A stretch of DNA of 64,000 nucleotides from Terriglobia bacterium (GTDB taxonomy: Bacteria; Acidobacteriota; Terriglobia; Bryobacterales; Bryobacteraceae): the NCBI GenBank assembly GCA_020073305.1, contig JAIQFK010000029.1:99585-163584 (forward strand), read 5' to 3'. The notes beneath the pieces were generated by a model, which was given only the letters and a program-made list of their open reading frames with translations, searched no databases and was not told the DNA's origin. How positions within the stretch are numbered: the first letter of the stretch is position 1; each line of letters opens with the position of its first letter. The position numbers and the translations under genes are program-made. Shown one piece after another: positions 1 through 8,315 of this stretch.

Positions 1-790
1 CGTGCCGCTGGCCAAGGTCGGAACCAAGGGACTGTTCACCAAAGAAATTGAGGAGGCGCTGCTCGACGGCCGTATCGATCTCGCGGTGCATAGCTTGAAA
101 GACCTGCCGACGGAAGTGCCCGAGGGCCTGGCTATCGTGGCCATTCCGGAGCGTGAGGACCCCCGGGACGCGATGGTGGGGGTGACTCTCGGAAACCTGA
201 CGGCAGGCGCCAAGGTGGGCACCAGTTCCCTGAGGCGCGCCGCGCAGTTGCGGGTAATGCGGAAGGATCTCAAGATCGAATCCGTGCGGGGCAATCTGGA
301 TACACGAGTGCGCAAGCTCGACGAAGGCCAGTACGACGCTATCGTTCTTGCCGCGGCGGGACTCACACGGCTGGGCTGGGCCCATCGGATTGCGGAGATT
401 CTTTCGCCGGAGGTGATGTGTCCCGCGGTGGGGCAAGGCGCACTCGCCGTCGAGACGCGCGCCGAAGGATCTGCGCGTAATATCTGCGGAGCGCTGGACC
501 ATGCGGCCACGCGCATGGCGGTGACGGCGGAGCGCGCGGTCCTGGCGTCGTTGGGTGGAGGCTGCCAGGTGCCAATCGGGGCGCACGCCCGGGTTTCGGG
601 TGAGAGGCTGCAGCTCGTCGGAGTGGTGATTGCGCCGGACGGGGAACGCGTGGTCCGCAAGGCCGATCAAGGCGCTGTGGCGGATGCGGATGAAGTGGGC
701 CGGCGAGTGGGCGCAGCCCTGCTTGCGGACGGCGCCCGCGAAATTCTCGAAGAAGTATATGGCGCACCCCCGCGGGATGCTTCGGTATGA
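1..790 (+). CDS. hemC: hydroxymethylbilane synthase, 5'-truncated by window edge
   Basis: Porphobilinogen deaminase joins four porphobilinogens into hydroxymethylbilane in the cytoplasm, an early step of haem, sirohaem and corrinoid synthesis. The visible part corresponds to about residue 50 onward of a typical 310-residue enzyme. HSLKDLP carries the catalytic aspartate, VGTSSLRR and RGNLDTR form the substrate-binding arginine region, and GGCQVP holds the cysteine that binds the dipyrromethane cofactor. The true start lies upstream of the window; the GTG at position 2 is internal. The stop overlaps the next start by four bases (ATGA), so the following uroporphyrinogen gene is probably translationally coupled. 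Identification is secure from these motifs. Confidence 0.96.
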   Translation, partial: VPLAKVGTKGLFTKEIEEALLDGRIDLAVHSLKDLPTEVPEGLAIVAIPEREDPRDAMVGVTLGNLTAGAKVGTSSLRRAAQLRVMRKDLKIESVRGNLDTRVRKLDEGQYDAIVLAAAGLTRLGWAHRIAEILSPEVMCPAVGQGALAVETRAEGSARNICGALDHAATRMAVTAERAVLASLGGGCQVPIGAHARVSGERLQLVGVVIAPDGERVVRKADQGAVADADEVGRRVGAALLADGAREILEEVYGAPPRDASV

Positions 791-2265
791 AGCCGGTGTG
801 CCTGGTCGGCGCCGGGCCGGGCGATCCCGACCTGATCACGGTGAAGGGCAGAAGCGTTCTCGAGTGCGCCGACGTAGTGCTGCACGACCATCTGGCCAAT
901 GAGGAGCTGCTGCGGCTCGCGCCGCCGCACGCGGAGCTGATTTACGTTGGCAAGAAGAAGGCCGAGCACGCGCGCACCCAGGAAGAGATCTGCGAAATCA
1001 TGATCGACCGGGCGCGGCGCGGACTGAAAGTCGTGCGGCTGAAGGGCGGCGATCCGTTCATATTCGGGCGCGGCGGCGAGGAAGCGGAAGCGCTGGCTGA
1101 CGCCGGCGTTCCCTTTGAGGTCGTGCCCGGCGTGACCTCTCCCCTGGGCATCGCTGCGTACACGGGGGTTCCGCTGACGCATCGCGACCACACTTCGGTG
1201 GTTACCTTCGTCACTGGGCACGACGTTGCACGGATCGATTGGGACCGGGTGGGACACGCCGAGACGCTGGTCATCTTCATGGGGCTCACGACCTTCGGCC
1301 AGATCGCTCACGAGATCATTGCCCGCGGCCGTTTGCCCGAGACTCCCGCGATGGCCGTGCGCTGGGGCACGCGCGCGGATCAGGAGACGGTTTGCGGAAC
1401 GCTCGCTACCCTGCCAGGGCTCATCCAGGAGAGTGGCTTGAAGCCGCCCGCCACCATCATCGTGGGCGAGGTGGTGCGGTTGCACGACAAGCTGGACTGG
1501 TACGGCCGGCTTCCGCTCACCGGAAAGCGGATCGTGGTCACGCGCGCTCGCGATCAGGCGCGAGCCTTGGGCGCAAAGCTGCGGGCGCTCGGAGCCGCCG
1601 TCGTGGAGATGCCAACGATCGAGATTGTGCCGGCTGCCGACTGCGGGCCGCTCGACCGGGCGGTTCGGGAATTGGACAGCTACGACTGGTTGATCTTCAC
1701 CAGCGCCAATGGTGTGCGATGTTTTGTCGAGCGTCTGGACCGTTCCGGAAGGGATCTGCGCGCGATTCGAGCCCGCATCTGCGCGATCGGCGATGCGACC
1801 CGCGGCGCCATCGAATCGCTGCATCTGAAGGTCGATCTGATCGGCGAGGAGTTCGTCGCGGAAGGTCTGATCGAGGCGTTTCGCTCTACCGATCTTCAGG
1901 GCAAACGCGTTTTGCTGCCCCGCGCAGCCGTAGCCAGGGATGTGCTGCCGGAAGGGCTGCGCGCGCGTGGAGCCTGTGTGGATGTGGTTGAGGCCTACCG
2001 CACGGTTGTGCCGGAGGGCGTCACCCGACAAGCCGCCGAGGTCTTCGGCGGCCCGCGAAAAATCGACTGGATAACTTTTACCAGTTCGTCGACGGTGCAG
2101 AATTTCATGCGCATCGCCGGGGTCGATGTCCTCAGCGGCGTGAAGGTGGCATCCATCGGACCTGTGACCACGGCGACCGCGAAGAAGCTCGGCATAGCCG
2201 TCGACGCGGAGGCCAGTGTTTACACGACGGACGGGCTGGTTGCGGCGATTTTGCGCAGCGTGTAG
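787..2265 (+). CDS. fused uroporphyrinogen-III C-methyltransferase / uroporphyrinogen-III synthase
   Basis: A 492-residue two-domain cytoplasmic enzyme. Residues 1-240 are a SUMT/CobA methyltransferase, which uses SAM to make precorrin-2 (GAGPGDPD near the N-terminus, GGDPFIFGRGGEE near residue 85). Residues 243-490 are a HemD-type uroporphyrinogen-III synthase, which cyclises hydroxymethylbilane with inversion of ring D. The order methyltransferase then synthase matches CobA-HemD fusions known in several phyla. The fusion takes the HemC product to uroporphyrinogen III and then toward sirohaem or B12. Its ATG overlaps the hemC stop. No separate hemD is seen nearby. Domain calls are firm; whether the methyltransferase serves sirohaem or cobalamin cannot be told here. 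Confidence 0.94.
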   Translation: MKPVCLVGAGPGDPDLITVKGRSVLECADVVLHDHLANEELLRLAPPHAELIYVGKKKAEHARTQEEICEIMIDRARRGLKVVRLKGGDPFIFGRGGEEAEALADAGVPFEVVPGVTSPLGIAAYTGVPLTHRDHTSVVTFVTGHDVARIDWDRVGHAETLVIFMGLTTFGQIAHEIIARGRLPETPAMAVRWGTRADQETVCGTLATLPGLIQESGLKPPATIIVGEVVRLHDKLDWYGRLPLTGKRIVVTRARDQARALGAKLRALGAAVVEMPTIEIVPAADCGPLDRAVRELDSYDWLIFTSANGVRCFVERLDRSGRDLRAIRARICAIGDATRGAIESLHLKVDLIGEEFVAEGLIEAFRSTDLQGKRVLLPRAAVARDVLPEGLRARGACVDVVEAYRTVVPEGVTRQAAEVFGGPRKIDWITFTSSSTVQNFMRIAGVDVLSGVKVASIGPVTTATAKKLGIAVDAEASVYTTDGLVAAILRSV

Positions 2266-2310
2266 CGGCGTGGGAAGCCGTGAAAGAATCGACGGAATCG
2301 CGTGTGAACT

Positions 2311-2416
2311 TGTAGCGCAAGCCCACGCCTGATTTTGGCGGGGACCTGCGGCTTTTTGCCGCGATCGAAGAAAAAGCCGCAGGTCTCCGGCAAAAAACGC
2401 CGTAGGCCTGCGCTAC
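2311..2416. repeat. long imperfect inverted repeat between convergent genes
   Basis: Two arms of about 47 bases (2311-2357 and 2371-2416) are near-perfect reverse complements. Each outer end reads TGTAGCGCA and each inner end GACCTGCGGCTTTTT, separated by a 13-base loop. The structure sits between the hemD-type gene and the DUF309 gene, which converge, and the right arm contains the DUF309 stop codon. It could act as a bidirectional terminator, since a T-run lies at each inner stem end. The size and near-symmetry also fit a dispersed palindromic intergenic element; which of the two applies is inference. Confidence 0.8.
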
Positions 2417-2769
2417 AGGAATTTGATCTGCGGAAATTGCGTGAGCGTCTCGCCGCGCGAGATCTGGTCCAGGCAGGCCACGCTTTCGCGATACAGCAAC
2501 GCCGTGTCGAGACCTTCACACTCGGGCAGATATCCGGCGAGCTTCTTCAGGCCTTTCTTCAGTTGCCGTTCCGCCCCAATCCGGTTTCCCTGTTGGTGAT
2601 GATAGAGGCCGACGGCGAGGTGGATGACGCCTTGCAGAAACAGTCGCCTGGCGCCGCGCTCGGGCCGCCACAAGTCCTCTAGGACCTCGTGACAGTCGAA
2701 AAATTCACGCCGGTTGAAGAGCGCGATACCCTGCTCGAAGTTCACTTTGCCGGGTGTGTGCGGAACCAT
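2413..2769 (-). CDS. DUF309 domain protein
   Basis: A 118-residue cytoplasmic all-helical protein. The FNRREFFDCHEVLEDLW segment near residue 17 and the following FLQGVIHLAVGLYHHQQGN are the hallmark of the DUF309 family, whose biochemical function is not established. The start at 2769 overlaps the 3' end of the upstream epimerase gene by 28 bases. An in-frame GTG at 2745 would still overlap slightly. Its stop codon lies inside the large inverted repeat. It is the last gene of a minus-strand run with the epimerase and sugar isomerase-like genes, so it is probably co-transcribed, but this gives no clear functional hint. Confidence 0.85.
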   Translation of the reverse strand: MVPHTPGKVNFEQGIALFNRREFFDCHEVLEDLWRPERGARRLFLQGVIHLAVGLYHHQQGNRIGAERQLKKGLKKLAGYLPECEGLDTALLYRESVACLDQISRGETLTQFPQIKFL

Positions 2770-3686
2770 TCCAGAGCGAGGCGGAGTCCTTGTTCGAAAG
2801 TGTAGCCGGGGGTGTAACCGAGGCCGGTGCGAGCCGCGGTGGTGTCGGCCTGCGAGTGGCGTACATCACCAGGGCGCGGCGGGCCGTACTGCGCGGGAAT
2901 TTGCACGCCTTCGATTTTCTGAAGAAGTTCCCAGGTTTGATTGAGGGTGATGCGTCCGCCGTTGCCGCCGTTAAACACACAACCCGCAACGTCCTTGGCG
3001 CGCGCGGCTGCGAGGTTCAGCGCGACCACGTCATCCACATACGTGAAGTCGCGCGATTGTTCGCCGTCGCCATAGATGATGGGCGAGCGGCGCTCGAGAA
3101 TCGCGCGGATGAACAGCGAGAGCACGCCGGAGTAGGGGCTGGATGGGTCCTGGCGCGGGCCGAATACGTTGAAGTAGCGCAGCGCTACCGTCTCCAGGCC
3201 GAAACACCCGGCGAAAACGCTGCAGTAGTATTCGCCGGCGAGTTTCTGCAGCGCGTATGGCGACTTCGGCCGAGGGAGCATGGTCTCGACCTTGGGCAGA
3301 ACCTCGGTGTCGCCATAAGCCGATGACGAGGCCGCATACACAACCCGGCCGACGCTGGCTGCGGCCGCGGCACGAAGGACCTGAAACGTTCCGTTGATGT
3401 TGACCTCGTGCGAAGGCACCGGATCCTGAATGGACCGTGGCACCGATGGAATGGCCGCCTCGTGAAAAACCACATCGGCTCCGCGCAAGATGGGCGCCAG
3501 CGCTTCATAGTCACGAACATCGACGTTGTGATACGCGACCGAGGAACGCACTTCGTCAAGATTCTCCGCGCGTCCGGTGAGGAGGTTGTCGATCACCACC
3601 ACCTTGGACGCACCCTTGCGCAACAACCCGCGCACCAACGCTGAGCCAATGAAGCCCGCGCCTCCGGTCACCACGTATTTGCTCAT
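2742..3686 (-). CDS. NAD-dependent nucleotide-sugar epimerase (extended SDR)
   Basis: A 314-residue extended short-chain dehydrogenase/reductase, most like UDP-glucose/UDP-N-acetylglucosamine 4-epimerases. The Rossmann motif GGAGFIGS starts at residue 7. The catalytic SSSAYG and YALQK (Tyr-x-x-x-Lys) follow, then the RYFNVFGPRQDP segment typical of sugar epimerases. The start at 3686 is chosen because MSKYVVTGGAGFIGS begins there and its ATG overlaps the preceding stop as ATGA; an upstream in-frame extension lacks family similarity. It follows a sugar isomerase-like gene and a glycosyltransferase on the same strand, suggesting a small glycan-precursor operon. The exact substrate cannot be read from sequence. 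Confidence 0.9.
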   Translation of the reverse strand: MSKYVVTGGAGFIGSALVRGLLRKGASKVVVIDNLLTGRAENLDEVRSSVAYHNVDVRDYEALAPILRGADVVFHEAAIPSVPRSIQDPVPSHEVNINGTFQVLRAAAAASVGRVVYAASSSAYGDTEVLPKVETMLPRPKSPYALQKLAGEYYCSVFAGCFGLETVALRYFNVFGPRQDPSSPYSGVLSLFIRAILERRSPIIYGDGEQSRDFTYVDDVVALNLAAARAKDVAGCVFNGGNGGRITLNQTWELLQKIEGVQIPAQYGPPRPGDVRHSQADTTAARTGLGYTPGYTFEQGLRLALEWFRTHPAK

Positions 3687-4522
3687 TGGGGGAGTTTGGC
3701 AATTTCCGATTTGAGATAGCACAGCGAATCGTTGGCGAGTTGTTCCGCGCCCGGCGAGAAATCGAACGCTTCGAGCGACACCCACCCCGGGAAACCGCGG
3801 CGTTTGAGTACGCTCAGAACGGGCTTGAAGTCATAGGATCCGCCGCCGCAATGCTTCCCATCCATCTCATTCACGTGAACGTGGCGAATCAGATCGTAGT
3901 GGCGATCGAGCAAGACGGCATGAGGTTCCACTTCATCCACCGCATTGTGCGTGTCGAACATGGTGCGCAAACCGGAACTGCCGATTTGTCGCACAATGGA
4001 GGCCGCCTCGTCCAGAGTCTGGACGACGTCGCACTGGCCTTTCGGAAGCGCTTCGACCAGAATAGTGACTCCCCGCTCGGCGGCGTGCGGCGCGACCGAA
4101 GCCAGCCCGCCGACGTAGTGCGCGGTGGCTTGCTCGCGGCTCAACCCGCCGGTAGTGGCGCGCTGATAGGGCGAGCCGAAGACCATCACGCCGCTGGGGC
4201 CGAGATCGGCGCAAAGGTCGATGAGATTCCGGATGTGCTGCCAGCTTCGGGTACGCAGAGCCGCATCCGGAGTCGTCACGTGCAATCCCTTGGGGCTGAC
4301 CATCAGCCAGTGGAGCCCAACAAAGCACAGTCCCTCGGATTCGATCATGGAGCGGTATTCGCGCCGCGCGGATGCGGGAATCGTAGCCGGGTCTTCCGCC
4401 AGCGTGAAGGGAGCGATCTCGATGCCTTCGTAGCCCGCCTTGCGAATGGCGCGGCACGCATGGGCGAAAGGGAATTTCTCGAACGCTTCGTTGCAGATGG
4501 CGTGATGAAACCGGTAGTTCAT
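3683..4522 (-). CDS. sugar phosphate isomerase/epimerase-like TIM-barrel protein
   Basis: A 279-residue protein of the AP-endonuclease-2/xylose-isomerase-like TIM barrel family, which isomerises or epimerises sugars and inositols with a divalent metal. Metal-binding positions are visible as the Glu in ILVEALP, the Asp-His in MFDTHN, the His in HVHVNEMDG and the Glu in VSLEAFDF. No signal peptide is seen, so it is probably cytoplasmic. Its stop overlaps the epimerase start (ATGA) and it begins 28 bases after the glycosyltransferase fusion. The resemblance is to hydroxypyruvate isomerase-like or tagaturonate-epimerase-like proteins, but the substrate is unknown. Confidence 0.85.
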   Translation of the reverse strand: MNYRFHHAICNEAFEKFPFAHACRAIRKAGYEGIEIAPFTLAEDPATIPASARREYRSMIESEGLCFVGLHWLMVSPKGLHVTTPDAALRTRSWQHIRNLIDLCADLGPSGVMVFGSPYQRATTGGLSREQATAHYVGGLASVAPHAAERGVTILVEALPKGQCDVVQTLDEAASIVRQIGSSGLRTMFDTHNAVDEVEPHAVLLDRHYDLIRHVHVNEMDGKHCGGGSYDFKPVLSVLKRRGFPGWVSLEAFDFSPGAEQLANDSLCYLKSEIAKLPQ

Positions 4523-4550
4523 GGCCGGATCATTCAGTGTAATTCAGGCT

Positions 4551-5963
4551 CTACTTGCGCGCGACCAGGATCAGGGAGAGTCCCCGCCAGGGCAGCACGG
4601 GGTCGACGCGCCGCCAGATCCACACCGTCTTGTCGAAAACCTTCAACGCAAACTTATTAATGTGCTGTGTACGTAAGATGCGGCTATACAGCAACCAAGA
4701 GGGTGCGCCGATCTTGTTCAGGCTGCGGACTTTCTCGACCTTCAACCCGGCATTCTGGAGTAAACGGATTACCTCGTCGCGACGAAAGCGCCGCTGGTGG
4801 CCCATGGCGCGATCGATGGAGCCGTAGAGGCCGCGTCCCTGCGGTACGAGCACGATCAGCGTGCCGCCAGGCTTGAGAGTGCGATGCAGAATGGATATCG
4901 TCGCTGACGGGTCTTCCACGTACTCGAGTACATTCAGGCAGAGCGCAGTGTCGAAAGACTCGCCAAACTCCCCGAAATCACCGGCGCATTCCGGGTCCAT
5001 TTCTCGCACCTGAACGTTGGGTGTCCGCAGGAACCGGTTGCGAAGAGCGTGGAGGTAGAGCGGGTCTTTTTCACCGGCTACGTACAGCAGGCGCCTGGCC
5101 ATGAGCCGCGCCGAGATGTGCCCGATCCCGGCGCCCACCTCGAGTACCGTGTCGCCGATGAACGGCCGCAAAACGCGCACCATCCAGTTCAAGTACTGGG
5201 GTGTGCCGGTGAGGTTGTTAAGAAAGGCGCGGCCGTACATCGTCGCATAAAGGTCGTCGATGACCCAGAACTTGAAAATCACGGCCAGCGCTTTGATGCC
5301 ATCCTTCCAGCCGATCTTCTTGCCCTCTTCGTAGGTGCGGCCGTGATAGCTGATGGGCACTTCGTAAATCCTCAGGTTGCGTTTGGCGCACTTCATGACA
5401 ATCTCGGGTTCGAAGCCAAAACGATCGCAGCGGATGGGGATGCTCTTCAGCAGGTCGGTGCGAAATACCTTGTAGCCGGTTTCCATGTCCGTCAGGTTGA
5501 GATTGCAGAACATGTTGGAAATCGTGGTGAGGGCCTTGTTCATGATGGAGTGCCAGTAGCGCAGCACGCGCGTCTGGCTGCCGGCGAGGTAGCGCGAGCC
5601 GAACACGGCATCGGCGCGGCCATCGAGCAGCGGGCGAACCAGGGTGGGGTATTCAACGGGGTCGTACTCCAGATCCGCGTCCTGGATGATCGAAAAGTCC
5701 CCCGTGGCCTCCTGGATGGCCGTGCGGACGGCCGCGCCTTTACCGCGGTTCACCTCATGACGGAAAAGGCGGATTTGTGAATCGGCGGCCGCCAGATGCT
5801 CGAGAATCGCCCACGTGCCGTCGGTCGAGCGGTCATCCACGATGATTAACTCGCGCTGCATCTGCTCGGGAAGAGGCGCGCTGAGGACTTGGGAGATGCA
5901 CCGTTCGACGACGGTTCGCTCGTTGTAGACCGGCATCAGGATGGAGAGCTTCAAGGGGCTCAT
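4551..5963 (-). CDS. glycosyltransferase family 2 - SAM methyltransferase fusion
   Basis: A 470-residue bifunctional protein. Residues 1-240 are a GT-A glycosyltransferase of family 2, DPM1-like, with SILMPVYNE at the N-terminus, VDDRSTDGT and the DADLEYDP metal-binding region. Such enzymes transfer sugars from nucleotide or to polyprenyl donors. From about residue 255 a class I methyltransferase begins: VLEVGAGIGHIS is the SAM-binding glycine loop, with CLNVLEYVED and LKPGGTLIVLVPQ downstream. The start at 5963 (MSPLKLSILMPVYNE) is chosen because the upstream extension is low-complexity arginine-rich read-through. The neighbouring sugar genes suggest surface glycan or glycolipid synthesis. 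Confidence 0.88.
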   Translation of the reverse strand: MSPLKLSILMPVYNERTVVERCISQVLSAPLPEQMQRELIIVDDRSTDGTWAILEHLAAADSQIRLFRHEVNRGKGAAVRTAIQEATGDFSIIQDADLEYDPVEYPTLVRPLLDGRADAVFGSRYLAGSQTRVLRYWHSIMNKALTTISNMFCNLNLTDMETGYKVFRTDLLKSIPIRCDRFGFEPEIVMKCAKRNLRIYEVPISYHGRTYEEGKKIGWKDGIKALAVIFKFWVIDDLYATMYGRAFLNNLTGTPQYLNWMVRVLRPFIGDTVLEVGAGIGHISARLMARRLLYVAGEKDPLYLHALRNRFLRTPNVQVREMDPECAGDFGEFGESFDTALCLNVLEYVEDPSATISILHRTLKPGGTLIVLVPQGRGLYGSIDRAMGHQRRFRRDEVIRLLQNAGLKVEKVRSLNKIGAPSWLLYSRILRTQHINKFALKVFDKTVWIWRRVDPVLPWRGLSLILVARK

Positions 5964-6034
5964 TGTAGCGCAGGGGCACTCATCGCGTTGCTCTTGCGTC
6001 TTCGCAGTACACTGGGGGTTCAGGAGAAACACAG

Positions 6035-7153
6035 ATGAACAGTCAGAGGACTCGCCGCGATTTATTGGCCGCCGGCGCAACCGGCGTGATGCTGCTGAAG
6101 CCGCAACTTGTGCGGGGCGCGCAGGCCAATTCGGCACTGTCGGTTGGTTTGATTGGGTGCGGGCGCAGGGGCAGCTACGTCAGCGGCATTTTCGCGAAAA
6201 ATGAGTTCGCCAAGATGGCCGCGCTGTGTGACATCTATGACGACCAGTTGGCCGCGGCTACGCAGAAGTTTTCCGGCGCCAGAACCTTCAAGAACTATCA
6301 CGACCTGCTGGCGAGCGATGTGGACGCGGTTTATATTGCGACTCCGCCTTACTTACATCCGGAGCATTTTGAAGCCGCGGTGAAGGCGCGCAAGCACATC
6401 TTCATGGAGAAGCCGGCTGGTGTCGACGCGGCGGGCTGCCGGCGCCTGGTGGCAGCGGCGAAACAAGCCGACAAGACCAAGCGAATCACGGTCGACTATC
6501 AGCAACGCTATGGCAAGGACTACCGGCGGGCGTATGAGATTGTTCGATCGGGCGAGCTGGGCGCCATCAAAATGGTGCGGGCATCCTGGCTGGGCGGAGG
6601 CTTGCCGGTGCGGGAAGGTGTGCCGGAAAACGAAGAGCAGATGCGCAACTGGCTGTTTTATCGCGAGCGTTCCGGCGACATCATCGTCGAGCAGAACTGC
6701 CACAATCTGGATGTAGTGAACTGGTTCACGGGCAGCCATCCGGCGCGCGCGTTCGGTTACGGTGGACGGCAGGTGCGCACGAATATCGGCAATATCCTGG
6801 ACAATCTGGGAGCGACGTTCCATTTTGCCGACGGCATGGTTTTCAGTTACAGCTCCAATCAGTTTTCGACCGGCGGTTTCAGCGATGTCTCCGAGACGTT
6901 TATGTGCGAGCGCGGGGCCATCGCGACTTCGCGCAAGGGCTATAAGGTCTACCGGAAGGACGCTCCACCCGAGGAGGTGGTGACTAACTACGACATCACG
7001 AAGGATGCCGTGGACGATTTCATCGAGGGAGCGCGCACCGGAAAAATCGAGAACGCCGCGTTCGCCGCGGCGGAGAGCACCCTGACTGCGATCCTTGCCC
7101 GCGAGGCGATTTACAGCGGCAAGGAGATGACCTGGCAGCAATTGCAGAGCTAA
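6035..7153 (+). CDS. Tat-exported Gfo/Idh/MocA family oxidoreductase
   Basis: A 372-residue NAD(P)-dependent oxidoreductase of the Gfo/Idh/MocA family. The N-terminus RTRRDLLAAG is a twin-arginine signal followed by a short hydrophobic stretch, so a folded, cofactor-loaded protein is probably exported. The Rossmann motif is VGLIGCGRRGSY, the conserved EKPAGVD supplies the catalytic-region lysine, and NCHNLDVVNW carries the conserved histidine. Usual roles are oxidation or epimerisation of sugars and inositols; the substrate is unknown. A purine-rich Shine-Dalgarno-like CAGGAGA lies upstream of the ATG. Thirteen bases separate it from the peroxiredoxin gene, so the two are probably co-transcribed. 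Confidence 0.92.
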   Translation: MNSQRTRRDLLAAGATGVMLLKPQLVRGAQANSALSVGLIGCGRRGSYVSGIFAKNEFAKMAALCDIYDDQLAAATQKFSGARTFKNYHDLLASDVDAVYIATPPYLHPEHFEAAVKARKHIFMEKPAGVDAAGCRRLVAAAKQADKTKRITVDYQQRYGKDYRRAYEIVRSGELGAIKMVRASWLGGGLPVREGVPENEEQMRNWLFYRERSGDIIVEQNCHNLDVVNWFTGSHPARAFGYGGRQVRTNIGNILDNLGATFHFADGMVFSYSSNQFSTGGFSDVSETFMCERGAIATSRKGYKVYRKDAPPEEVVTNYDITKDAVDDFIEGARTGKIENAAFAAAESTLTAILAREAIYSGKEMTWQQLQS

Positions 7154-7166
7154 GAGAGATCGACTC

Positions 7167-7610
7167 ATGTTCGGCTGGCTGTTTTCCGATCCGCTGCCCG
7201 TGGGCTCGAAAGCCCCGGAGTTTTCACTCCCCGATGATACGGGCGCGACGGTCACGTTGAAATCGCTTCGCGGCAAGAATGTGGTGCTGGTCTTCTATCC
7301 CGGCGATGATACGCCGACCTGCCGCAAACAGCTTTGTGAGTTCCGCGATCGCTGGGACCAGGCAAAGATGCGCAACGTGGCGGTGTACGGCGTCAATCCG
7401 CAGGGAGCGGGAAGCCACCAGAGTTTTCGCAGCAAGTACAAGTTTCCGTTTCCCCTGCTCGTGGACAAGGGCCAGCAGATGGGAGCGCTTTATCACACGA
7501 ACAGTCTGATCGTGAAGCGGACGGTTTACCTGATTGGTCCGGACGGCACCATTCTATATGCCAAGCGCGGCAAACCTGCGCCGGAAGAGGTGCTCGCGGC
7601 GGCGAAATGA
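7167..7610 (+). CDS. PrxQ/Bcp-type peroxiredoxin
   Basis: A 147-residue thiol peroxidase reducing hydrogen peroxide and organic hydroperoxides in the cytoplasm. FYPGDDTPTC contains the peroxidatic cysteine at residue 52, and a second cysteine five residues later (57) matches the resolving position of atypical two-cysteine PrxQ/Bcp proteins. GSKAPEFSLPDDTG is the usual N-terminal strand motif. Length fits the family. It follows the exported oxidoreductase by 13 bases and precedes thiE by 69. Identification as AhpC/TSA-family is firm; the PrxQ subgroup follows from cysteine spacing. Confidence 0.93.
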   Translation: MFGWLFSDPLPVGSKAPEFSLPDDTGATVTLKSLRGKNVVLVFYPGDDTPTCRKQLCEFRDRWDQAKMRNVAVYGVNPQGAGSHQSFRSKYKFPFPLLVDKGQQMGALYHTNSLIVKRTVYLIGPDGTILYAKRGKPAPEEVLAAAK

Positions 7611-7679
7611 AGTCTGCTGCCGCGCGCAGGTTGGGAAGCACTGAACCACGCGGTCACGGTATCATAGGCCGTCTGAGCC

Positions 7680-8315
7680 ATGGGATGCCCGCCCATTTAT
7701 CCGATCCTGGACACCCAATCACTTGCCGCAACGGGCTGCCAGCCGGACACGGCCGCCGGCGCCTGGCTGGATGCCGGTGCGCGCATCGTGCAATTTCGTC
7801 ACAAGGGCCAGTGGACACGCGCGGTGTTTGAGCAGGCTGAGCGTGTTGGCCTTCAATGCCGCGAGCGGGGCGCAATATTTGTCGTGAACGACCGCGCCGA
7901 CATGGCCATGCTGCTTGGGTCGGGCCTGCACGTGGGGCAGGATGATCTTCCACCGGCCGACGCGCGTCGGCTGATCGGACGTGACACGTTCCTGGGCTAT
8001 TCCACGCACAACCCGCGTCAGCTCGATGCCGCGGCCAGCGAACCGGTTGACTACGTCGCGATCGGCCCGATTTTCGCAACGGCCTCGAAGCAGAATCCGG
8101 ACCCGGTCGTGGGGCTCGAGGCGCTGCGAAGCTGCCGGGCGCGCTGCAAACGGCCGCTGGTCGCGATTGGGGGCATTACGCGCGAGACGGCGCGCGCGGT
8201 GTTCGCGGCTGGAGCGGATTCAATTGCGGTGATCGGAGACCTCATTCCCGAAGATTGCACCAGCGCAAACTTGCGCCGGCGGATGGAAGAATGGCAACAA
8301 CTGGCACAGACGTAG
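7680..8315 (+). CDS. thiE: thiamine-phosphate synthase
   Basis: A 211-residue TIM-barrel enzyme that couples hydroxymethylpyrimidine diphosphate with thiazole phosphate to give thiamine phosphate. Family signatures appear in order: QFRHKG (phosphate-binding entry), NDRADMAMLLGSGLHVGQDD (metal and pyrophosphate site), YVAIGPIFATASK and the C-terminal AIGGIT phosphate loop. Length is typical. The gene overlaps the following permease start by 25 bases, so the permease may be coupled to it. The TenI-like subfamily is an alternative, but the conserved VGQDD and GPIF motifs favour ThiE. Confidence 0.92.
   Translation: MGCPPIYPILDTQSLAATGCQPDTAAGAWLDAGARIVQFRHKGQWTRAVFEQAERVGLQCRERGAIFVVNDRADMAMLLGSGLHVGQDDLPPADARRLIGRDTFLGYSTHNPRQLDAAASEPVDYVAIGPIFATASKQNPDPVVGLEALRSCRARCKRPLVAIGGITRETARAVFAAGADSIAVIGDLIPEDCTSANLRRRMEEWQQLAQT

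Noticed and set aside
667..2031. Long minus-strand reading frame opposite the cobA-hemD fusion
   Set aside because: It is antisense to a well-supported gene and its product is arginine- and proline-rich without domain motifs; GC-rich codon bias produces such frames.
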